NCBI GenBank assembly: GCA_016124975.1
Contig: WGMP01000035.1
Coordinates: 1 to 64,000 of the forward strand
Length of the DNA stretch: 64,000 nucleotides
DNA from: Phycisphaera sp.
GTDB taxonomy: Bacteria; Planctomycetota; Phycisphaerae; Phycisphaerales; SM1A02
Reading direction: 5' to 3'
The number at the start of each line of letters is the position of its first letter. The first letter of the stretch is position 1. The notes below the pieces were generated by a model, which saw only the letters and a program-made list of their open reading frames with translations, had not been told where the DNA came from and ran no database searches. This document shows, piece after piece, positions 26,974 through 34,924 of this stretch. The position numbers and the translations under genes were made by a program.

Positions 26974-28524
26974 TCAGGCTGCGTCACGCGACGCAACCGC
27001 TGCCGCGACCCCTTCGCCCTGCGCGGGCCGAGTCCCCTCTTCGCGTCGCTTCTTGCGCTCCTCGGGCGTTAGGAACGGCTCGGGGATCTCGCGGCCCGCC
27101 TTCACGGCAAGCCAGCGCGCGAGCGCGAGCGGCGCGGGGTGATCCTTTGCAAGCGAGAGCACGATCTCGAGCGCGGGCGCCGGATCCTGAGACCCGCCGA
27201 GCGCGTCGAGCGCTGCGAGCCAACCGGCCTTGGCGTCGTCCGCGAGCGCGTTCTCCCATGCGCAGTACTGGGCGAGCGCCTCGCCCTCGAGGATGACCGC
27301 TCCGAAGAGCGACTCCTGGCGCTGCGAGGGCAGCGACCAGAAGGCGTAGTACGGCGCCGTGTAGGGCGCATAGCGGTACTTCGTCTCGTAGAACGCGCCC
27401 TTGAACTCGACGCGCCGCGTCTCGGCGTTCCACACGCCGTTCGTGAAGAAGGGTTCCGCGCCCGTGTCGAGAATGACCTCCGCCGCGGTCGTCTGCGGAC
27501 GCTCGAGGAGACGGAAGCCGAACGGCGGCGGCAGCTCGAAGTCCCACGCGCCCTTGCGCACGGACTCCTTGATCGCGTCGGAGATCGCGGGAGAGGCGAG
27601 GACGAGGTCTCTGTACTCGCGCGAGACCTTGAGCCAGAGCAGGAACTCGAGCCCGAGCGGCGCGAAATCCTTCAGCTTCATGTCTTTCCGCGAGGGGTCG
27701 AATCGCGCGACGATGCGCGTGACCGCGGGCGTGACGATCCGCTCGCTCAGCCACTCGCGCTCGCGGGCCGTGGCGCCACCCTTCATGCCCGTCATCTGGA
27801 TGGCCGCAAGTTCGGCAGGCTCGAGCCAGCCGCGCTCGGCGAGCAGGATCGCCAGCGGCTGGAAGACGGAGATGCGGAAGGTCTCGTCGTCGGTGCGGGG
27901 TCCTTCCTCGTCGCGGCCACGGAGGCGCGCGCCGATCCGCTGCGACTGGGCGACCGCCTGCATGCCCGAGTACATGAGGTAGGCGTCCGCGACGAGCGGC
28001 GTGGCCTCGTCGTTCCACCACTTCGCGAAGTCCGCGCGCTCCGCGTCGGTCTTCAGCTTGCGCAGCTCGATGAAGCGGCCGAAGATCTGCATCCACAGGA
28101 TGCCGCCCTCGACGCGCTCGCGCATGGCGGTCCATTCCTCGCGGGGCTCCGCGAACTGCTCGTAGTAGGCCCGCGCGGATCCGAGGCTCGAGTCGAGCCT
28201 GCCGATCGCGCCCCTGTTTCCGATCTCGGACGGCATTGCGCTCTCCGCGAAGGTGCCGCTGAAACGGCGTCCAAGCTCCGCGTCGCGCTCCCCCGTTCCC
28301 CCGTAGGCCTCGGCTGCGGCCGCCAAGGCGCGCGCGCTGGTGTCGTTCGTGGCGAAGGTGCGCGTGGCGCCGTCGCCGGAGGCTGCGATCTCGACCTTGA
28401 CCTTGCGGTTCTGGCATCCGCCGAGGGCGATCGCCGCCACCGAGAGAAAGAGCGCGGCGCGGCGCATGCCTTGTGCCATCGGGACGGTTCGCGTGCCCTG
28501 CCTCGGATTGCGCGGAAGCTTCAT
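26974..28524 (-). CDS. Putative lipoprotein of unknown function
   Basis: 516-aa ORF, lipobox ALGGCQNRKVKVE, no family recognised. Confidence 0.65.
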   Translation of the reverse strand: MKLPRNPRQGTRTVPMAQGMRRAALFLSVAAIALGGCQNRKVKVEIAASGDGATRTFATNDTSARALAAAAEAYGGTGERDAELGRRFSGTFAESAMPSEIGNRGAIGRLDSSLGSARAYYEQFAEPREEWTAMRERVEGGILWMQIFGRFIELRKLKTDAERADFAKWWNDEATPLVADAYLMYSGMQAVAQSQRIGARLRGRDEEGPRTDDETFRISVFQPLAILLAERGWLEPAELAAIQMTGMKGGATAREREWLSERIVTPAVTRIVARFDPSRKDMKLKDFAPLGLEFLLWLKVSREYRDLVLASPAISDAIKESVRKGAWDFELPPPFGFRLLERPQTTAAEVILDTGAEPFFTNGVWNAETRRVEFKGAFYETKYRYAPYTAPYYAFWSLPSQRQESLFGAVILEGEALAQYCAWENALADDAKAGWLAALDALGGSQDPAPALEIVLSLAKDHPAPLALARWLAVKAGREIPEPFLTPEERKKRREEGTRPAQGEGVAAAVASRDAA

Positions 28525-28547
28525 GGCGCAGATAGTACCCGTCACCC

Positions 28548-29966
28548 GTGACCGATTCGAAGCATGATCCGACAGGCGATCCGACAGGCGATCCGACAGG
28601 CGATCCGACGCACGCCGCGCGACCTCAACCGTCTGCAGGGCCATCGGACTCGTCCGGGCAGCCGTCGGGGCTGGCGGACGCCCGTCCTGCGCAGCACGAC
28701 CCGTTCGCCGCGATGCGCGAGCCGAACTACCGCCTGTACGCGGCGGCCTTCCTCTGCTCGAGCATGGGTCTGCAGATGCTCTCGACCGCGATCGGCTGGG
28801 AGGTGTACGAGCGGACGGGCGACCCCTACGACCTCGGGCTCCTCGGGCTCGCGCGCGCGCTTCCCGTGATCCTCCTCACGCTTCCCGCGGGAACGATCGT
28901 CGACGGCGGGGATCGGCGAAAGATCCTCTCAGCCACCCAGATCGCCTTCGCGGGGGTGGCTTTGTGCCTGGCGCTTGCGAGCCATGCCGCGGTGCCGATC
29001 TGGGTGTACTTCGTCCTTCTCGTCGCCTCGGGATGCGTGCGGAGTTTCAACGCGCCCTCCCGCGGCGCGCTGCTGCCCTCGCTCCTGCCTCGGGAGCGCT
29101 TCGAGAACGCGGTCGCGTGGCAGTCGGGATTCTTCCAGTTCGCGGCCGTGGCGGGCCCGCTCGTGGCGGGCTTCGCGATCGCGGCGTCGGGGCACGCGTG
29201 GGTCGTCTACGCGCTGACGGCGGCGCTGTGCACGGTCGCGGGCGTCGCGGCGATCTTCCTGAAGCCAAGACCGGTCGTCCGCAGGGCGCCGCCGCCGAGG
29301 CTCGCGGACATGTTCCAGGGCGCACAGCACATCTGGCGCGAGAAGACGATCCTCGGCGCGCTGACACTCGACATGCTCGCGGTCCTCTTCGGCGGCGCGA
29401 CGGCGCTGCTCCCGATCTACGCGAAGGAGATCCTGCACTGTGGCCCCGTCGGACTCGGCGCGCTACGGGCGGCGCCGTATCTCGGTGCGTTCGGCATGGC
29501 CGTGTGGCTTGCGGCGAAGCCGAAGTTCCGCCACGCGGGACGCGCGCTCCTCCTGAGCGTCGCGGTGTTCGGCGTGTCGATCATCGTCTTCGGCCTCAGC
29601 ACGTCGTTCTGGCTGTCCATCGTCGCGCTCGGGGTCGGCGGCGCGGCGGACAACATCTCCGTGGTCATCCGACACATCCTGGTGCAGACCCGCACGCCCG
29701 ACGAGCTTCGCGGGCGAACGACCGCGGTCAACAGCGTCTTCATCGAGTGCTCGAACGAGGTCGGGGCATACGAGTCGGGGCTGGTCGCCTCATGGTTCGG
29801 GCCAGTCATCAGCGCGGTCAGCGGCGGTGTTGGAACACTGGCCGTCGCCGCGATCGTGGCCGTGGCGTTCCCCGCACTGCGGCGCATGCGCAACTTGACG
29901 GAGACGCGCGAAGGCATCATTCGTGCAGAGCTCGAGGAGGAGGAGCCGCGCGCCGCGGGGTCGTAG
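28548..29966 (+). CDS. MFS transporter (MFS_3/EntS-like)
   Basis: FAAMREPNYRLYAAAFLCSSMGLQMLSTAIGWEVYERTGDPYDLGLLGLARALPVILLTLPAG; many TM segments. GTG start. Confidence 0.88.
   Translation: MTDSKHDPTGDPTGDPTGDPTHAARPQPSAGPSDSSGQPSGLADARPAQHDPFAAMREPNYRLYAAAFLCSSMGLQMLSTAIGWEVYERTGDPYDLGLLGLARALPVILLTLPAGTIVDGGDRRKILSATQIAFAGVALCLALASHAAVPIWVYFVLLVASGCVRSFNAPSRGALLPSLLPRERFENAVAWQSGFFQFAAVAGPLVAGFAIAASGHAWVVYALTAALCTVAGVAAIFLKPRPVVRRAPPPRLADMFQGAQHIWREKTILGALTLDMLAVLFGGATALLPIYAKEILHCGPVGLGALRAAPYLGAFGMAVWLAAKPKFRHAGRALLLSVAVFGVSIIVFGLSTSFWLSIVALGVGGAADNISVVIRHILVQTRTPDELRGRTTAVNSVFIECSNEVGAYESGLVASWFGPVISAVSGGVGTLAVAAIVAVAFPALRRMRNLTETREGIIRAELEEEEPRAAGS
28566..28613 (+). repeat. 12-bp in-frame tandem repeat (gatccgacaggc) encoding DPTG repeats at MFS N-terminus
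   Basis: Three perfect copies plus one degenerate copy. Confidence 0.9.
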
Positions 29967-30156
29967 GTCCTGCTTGACGGATCGCGGACTGTCGAACCGC
30001 GCGGCATCCCCGCTGGCCATGATCGGTCTTCGTCGGCTTCGACTCGCTGTATCGCTGCAGTTCCGGCCGCGCCTCGCCTCCTTGGTGGCCGAGCGTCGCG
30101 CGATTCCTTGAGTTCCGCCCGTTCCATAGGCAGCACGCGGCCGCCTCCGCGATGTC

Positions 30157-30200
30157 CGAATCGTCGCGGCGGCGTGGCCGAATCGTCGCGGCGGCGTGGC
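30157..30200 (+). repeat. 22-bp perfect tandem duplication (cgaatcgtcgcggcggcgtggc x2)
   Basis: Read directly. Confidence 0.9.
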
Positions 30201-30203
30201 CGA

Positions 30204-30425
30204 TCAGCGGCGCTCTGCGTCTTCCGCTAGCTCCGTGGGCGCGGGGTTCTGCTCGAGGAGACGCCTGTCGGTTCCGCGCACGCTGCCGCAGGAGGCGAGC
30301 GTCAACGCGACGGCGGCCAGCGCCCCTGCGGCCAACACCGCCGCAGCTCGGGGGAGCGCGATTGGCATCGATGCGGCCGGCGTGGTGACCGACGCGCCCG
30401 TGATCGAACTTGCACGCCCTCTCAT
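30204..30425 (-). CDS. Small putative lipoprotein
   Basis: Hydrophobic segment ending in lipobox LTLASCGS; ORF open upstream to 30539, start uncertain. Confidence 0.45.
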   Translation of the reverse strand: MRGRASSITGASVTTPAASMPIALPRAAAVLAAGALAAVALTLASCGSVRGTDRRLLEQNPAPTELAEDAERR

Positions 30426-30535
30426 GGCGTGTGCGTCGAATGCGGAAGCGGGCCCGTTGCGTCGCGTGCGCTCGTTGGCGGGGAGCATGCGCGGAGGGTA
30501 GCAGCGCCCGGGCCCTGCGTGTCGGACACTCGCGG

Positions 30536-33500
30536 TCATGGAGGTCGCAGCCCCTCCTTCAGGCGAACGGTGAGATCGCGGGCACCCTCGACAAGCACAT
30601 GCACCACGCCGTCGCGCCGCTCGACCGTGCCCTTCACGACGACGAGCGCGGCGGATCGGACTTCGCTCCGGAGCCGCGCGTAGGTCTTCGGGCGAAGGAT
30701 CAGGTTGGCGGAGCCTGACTCGTCCTCGATGGTCATGAAGACGATTCCCTTCGCCGTCGATGGGCTTTGGCGCAGGAGCACGATGCCTGCGACGGTCAGG
30801 CGACGGCCCGCTGGCGTCCTCTCTGGGTGCCGAAGCCAGGAACAGGGCACCGCACCCATTCGCTGGAGGCTGTGCCTGATGCAGGCAATCGGGTGGCGGC
30901 GCAGCGAGACACCCGTCTGAGCGAGATCTGATGCGATCTGCACGAGCTCAGGCTCCGCTGGCAGCGCGGACTCTGTGTCGTCGCTCCAATCTGCGCCCAC
31001 CTCGGTCGGCGGTTTGCCCGAATGCGCGGTGGAGGACCAGATGGTCTCGGTCTCGTCGGACCTGTTCCCGAACGACCAGAGCGGCCGCTCCCGATCCCGC
31101 AAGGCGAGGATCTGCCACGAGGCCTGCTGCCGATCGAGCCCCATCGAGCGGAACGCGTCGGCGGCCGCCAACCTGCGCAGCGTGGGCGTTCCCACGCCAG
31201 ACGCCTCGCGGAGATCCGAGAGCCGCTGAAACGGACCGTGGCGCCGCACGGCCTCGACGAGGCGCGCCGCCTCCTCTGCGCAGAGACCGCGGACCATCTG
31301 CAAGCCGAGACGGACGGCCGCCTGCGATGGCACCAGGAAGCGCGCATGCGTGGCGAGAGCCTCAGTCGGCGGCGAAGCGCCGTCTTCGCCGATCGCGGCC
31401 GATGGACGGGAGGTTCCTGCCCGCGCGTCGGAGGCTTCCACTGGCGCGTGCGTGGCCTCCGCCATCGCGTCGGACGGCCCCGCTCCTACATGCGCGGCCT
31501 CTGCCGGCGCGCAGAGGGGCTCCGCAGGGCGCTGCCCGCAGGGCCGGGACGCGCATCGCGCAAGCCATGGCGCCTCGAGCATGCGCCAGCGGATTGTGCC
31601 TCCGTCGGAGGAAAGACGCTCGAGCTCAGGCGCACCATCTCCTGCACGGACGCGCACGACCGGCTGCAGACGCGGGGCGCACAGCGGATCGTGGGTGCCC
31701 GCTCCGCGACCAGCGCCGTCGCCTGCGAGGAAGGAAACGGGATCCGCGCCACGCTCGAGGGTCGTGTCCCACAGCGAGCAGTGGATGTCGACCGCACGGA
31801 CGGCGACCCCGTGATCCTGCGCATCGCGCACGAGCTGCGCAGGCGCATAGAACCCCATCGGCTGGCTGTTGAGGAGCGCTGCGACGAACGCGGCGGGATG
31901 GTGACGCTTGATCCATGCGCTGGCGTAGACGAGCAGTGCGAAGCTTGCCGCGTGTGACTCGGGAAATCCATAGCCTGAGAAGCCTTTGATCTGCTCGAAG
32001 ACCTGCTGCGCGAAGGCCTGGCTGTAGCCGCGCGTCACCATGCCTTCCTCGAGCGCCGCGCGGAACCGGGCGATCTGGTTGCCGCTGCGCTTCCACGCCG
32101 CGATGGCTCGGCGGAGTTCATCCGCCTGGCCTGGCGTGAAGCCTGCGGCGACGACCGCAAGCGCCATCGCCTGCTCCTGGAAGAGCGGTACGCCAAGCGT
32201 CCGCCCCAGGACGCCGCGCACCGCGTCGTCGGGATAGACGGGCTTCTCGAGGCCGCTCCTGCGTCGGAGATAGGGATGCACCATGTCCCCTTGGATCGGC
32301 CCAGGCCGCACGATCGCCACCTCGATGACGAGGTCGTAGAAGCGGCGCGGCCTGAGCCGCGGCAGCATCGACATCTGGGCGCGCGACTCGATCTGGAAGA
32401 CCCCCACCGTGTCCGCGCGGCAGATCATGTCGTAGGTCGCGGGATCCTCAGCGGGAATGGCGTGGAACCTCAGTGGTTCGTCCCCCTGCGCCACAGGCCG
32501 CAGGCCTGGCGTGAGATGCACGAGGGCTGTTGTGGAAGGCAGGTTGCCCGCGAGGTCCGCGCGGACGCGAGGCGCATCGTGCGCGGGCTGCGCAGATGCG
32601 CCGCCAGCGAGCGCGGCGCGATCGCCGTTCACCAGGTCGATCGACTTCCGGAGCGCCGTCAGCATGCCGAGCGCGAGGATGTCGATCTTCAGCATGCCGA
32701 GCGCCTCGATGTCGTCCTTGTCCCACTCGATCACGGTGCGCCCGTCCATGGCGGCGTGCTCGACGGGCACCGTCTCGCAGAGCGGTGTCTCCGAGATGAC
32801 GAAGCCGCCGACATGCTGCGACCTGTTGCGTGGGAATCCAAGGATCTCCTCGGAGAGCCGTGCGAGCATGCGCACCCGCGGGGCCTCGGGGTCGAGCCCG
32901 GCCGCACGCAGGCGGGCGCAGGCATCGCCTGCATCGGAGGACTCGTCGCGCTGGCCGAGCCCGCCGCCCGACCAACGGTCGACGCTGCGCGCGAGCCGGT
33001 CGACGGCGTCGAGCGGAAGTCCGAGCGCCTTCCCGACATCGCGGATCGCGCTTCGGCTGCGGTAGCTGACGACCTCGCAGACGAGTGCCGCGCGGTCACG
33101 CCCGTACTTTGCGTAGATGTACTGGATGACCTCCTCGCGACGCTCGTGCTCGAAGTCGATGTCGATGTCAGGCGGCTCGTTGCGCTCGCGGCTCACGAAG
33201 CGCTCGAAGAGGACATCGATGCGGTCCGGGTCGACCGCCGTCACTCCGAGCGCATAGCAGACCGCACTGTTGGCCGCGGCGCCCCGACCTTGGCAGAGAA
33301 TGCCGCGCGAGCGCGCAAAGGCGACGATGTCCTGCACGGTCAGGAAGTACGGCGCGTAGTCGAGGTCGGCAATGATGGCGAGCTCGTGCTCGATCTGCCG
33401 CGTCACCTTGGGTGGAATGCCGAGGGGATAGCGTTCGCGCGCACCGATGGAAACGAGCGACCTCAGGTGCTCCATCGGCGTGCGCCCCTCGGGGACGATC

Positions 33501-34765
33501 TCCCGCGGATAGCCGTAGCGCAGTTCGTCGAGCGAGAAGGCGGACGCTCGCTCGAGGAAGCGCCATGCCGTGTCGAGGGCGTCCGGCCTGTCGCCGTAGC
33601 GGCGGAAGACCTCCTCGGGAGGCCGGAGCCTGCGCTCCGCATTCCACGACAAGAGATGTCGCGCGCGATCAATGTCTGTTCCGGTGCGGATGCAGGCCAG
33701 CACATCGAGCAAGGGCCGGCGCGACGGATCGTGCATGCGGATGTCGTTGACGGCCGCCAGCGGAAGGCGCAGCAGTTCCGCCAAGGCCACGGCTCGCTCG
33801 GCGTGGGCGACGCCACCTGGCTCGTCGATGCGCATGAGCGCGATCGCCAGCCGTTCGGGCATGAGACGCGCCAGACCGGCCCCCGCCTCGAGGAAACGCT
33901 GCGACGGGATGCGTGGTGGAAGGAGAACGCCGAGAAGACCCGCACCCGACGCCGCATGACCATGATGCGCACGAGATCCGCCCGCCAGCAACTCGACAAG
34001 GTCGTGCAGCCGAAGGCATGCCATCCTCTGGGCTTTGCTTCGCTGCAGTCGCCCTGTGGACGAAGGCTGCACCTCGCCCTGGTTGTACATTCGCATGTCT
34101 TCGCCAGCCACCTCGGGTAGACCGACGCCGCCCGCCGTTCGTGCATGCGTGAGCAGCCGACAGAGCGCAGCCCATGACGCACGGTCGCTGGCGTAAAGAA
34201 GCATCTCGAGCGGCGGCACAGGCTCGTCTTCGTCATCGATCGCAAGACGCACGCGCGCCCCATGGGCAAGACGGAAGCCTTTCAACGACGCCGACCTGTG
34301 CCTGATCGCTTCCGCGCCCGCGTGTCGGGGCATGGAGCGCTCGGCGTCTCTCGCGGCCACATGCGCCCGAACAGCGCCGCCGACGCTCTCGAGGTCCGTG
34401 AGCGCCATTCCAGCATGGCCAAGACGAACCGCGGCCTCGACGAGTTCCTCGGGGTGGCTGGCGCCCCCGAGGAAGGTGTGATTGCTCGTCACGGCAAGTT
34501 CGCCCCAAGGACGACGCTGCGATGGGCGAGAGCGCGGCGGTTGATGGCCTGACGGGCCAGGGTCTGGCGCGAGAGGACTTGCTGGCTCCAAGCTCGCCCG
34601 AGGCGAGACCGACAGGCGAAGCACGGACAAACCCGCATCAAGGTCCTGACCGCCCTCCTGCGGTGGCAGCTGGCCATCCGCGTCGACTGCCGCAGAAGCT
34701 CCTTGGTCCATGCTCATGACGCGCTTCGGGTGCTGCTTGTGCTTGGGGGGCGGTTCTTCTGGCAT
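30536..34765 (-). CDS. dnaE2: Error-prone DNA polymerase III alpha subunit (DnaE2/ImuC)
   Basis: GASHPEELVEAAVRLGHAGMALTD, DIDIDFEHERREEVIQYIYAKYGRDRAALV, GVFQIESRAQMSMLPRLRPRRFYDLVIEVAIVRPGPIQGDMVHPYLRRR, GFPESHAASFALLVYASAWIKRHHPAAF, C-terminal OB domain. AAGGAGG before ATG at 34765. Confidence 0.95.
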   Translation of the reverse strand: MPEEPPPKHKQHPKRVMSMDQGASAAVDADGQLPPQEGGQDLDAGLSVLRLSVSPRASLEPASPLAPDPGPSGHQPPRSRPSQRRPWGELAVTSNHTFLGGASHPEELVEAAVRLGHAGMALTDLESVGGAVRAHVAARDAERSMPRHAGAEAIRHRSASLKGFRLAHGARVRLAIDDEDEPVPPLEMLLYASDRASWAALCRLLTHARTAGGVGLPEVAGEDMRMYNQGEVQPSSTGRLQRSKAQRMACLRLHDLVELLAGGSRAHHGHAASGAGLLGVLLPPRIPSQRFLEAGAGLARLMPERLAIALMRIDEPGGVAHAERAVALAELLRLPLAAVNDIRMHDPSRRPLLDVLACIRTGTDIDRARHLLSWNAERRLRPPEEVFRRYGDRPDALDTAWRFLERASAFSLDELRYGYPREIVPEGRTPMEHLRSLVSIGARERYPLGIPPKVTRQIEHELAIIADLDYAPYFLTVQDIVAFARSRGILCQGRGAAANSAVCYALGVTAVDPDRIDVLFERFVSRERNEPPDIDIDFEHERREEVIQYIYAKYGRDRAALVCEVVSYRSRSAIRDVGKALGLPLDAVDRLARSVDRWSGGGLGQRDESSDAGDACARLRAAGLDPEAPRVRMLARLSEEILGFPRNRSQHVGGFVISETPLCETVPVEHAAMDGRTVIEWDKDDIEALGMLKIDILALGMLTALRKSIDLVNGDRAALAGGASAQPAHDAPRVRADLAGNLPSTTALVHLTPGLRPVAQGDEPLRFHAIPAEDPATYDMICRADTVGVFQIESRAQMSMLPRLRPRRFYDLVIEVAIVRPGPIQGDMVHPYLRRRSGLEKPVYPDDAVRGVLGRTLGVPLFQEQAMALAVVAAGFTPGQADELRRAIAAWKRSGNQIARFRAALEEGMVTRGYSQAFAQQVFEQIKGFSGYGFPESHAASFALLVYASAWIKRHHPAAFVAALLNSQPMGFYAPAQLVRDAQDHGVAVRAVDIHCSLWDTTLERGADPVSFLAGDGAGRGAGTHDPLCAPRLQPVVRVRAGDGAPELERLSSDGGTIRWRMLEAPWLARCASRPCGQRPAEPLCAPAEAAHVGAGPSDAMAEATHAPVEASDARAGTSRPSAAIGEDGASPPTEALATHARFLVPSQAAVRLGLQMVRGLCAEEAARLVEAVRRHGPFQRLSDLREASGVGTPTLRRLAAADAFRSMGLDRQQASWQILALRDRERPLWSFGNRSDETETIWSSTAHSGKPPTEVGADWSDDTESALPAEPELVQIASDLAQTGVSLRRHPIACIRHSLQRMGAVPCSWLRHPERTPAGRRLTVAGIVLLRQSPSTAKGIVFMTIEDESGSANLILRPKTYARLRSEVRSAALVVVKGTVERRDGVVHVLVEGARDLTVRLKEGLRPP

Positions 34766-34924
34766 GTACACGGCCTCCTTTCCTCGAGAAATCTGCCATG
34801 CAACGATCGTGCGTAACCCACCAGACCTCTCGTCTCTTCGAGCTCCGCCTCTCCGTGCCCGAAGGCGCGCCGACAGATGCCAGCGATTGAGGAGACGGGC
34901 CGCGAAATCGATCGGGCGGAATCG

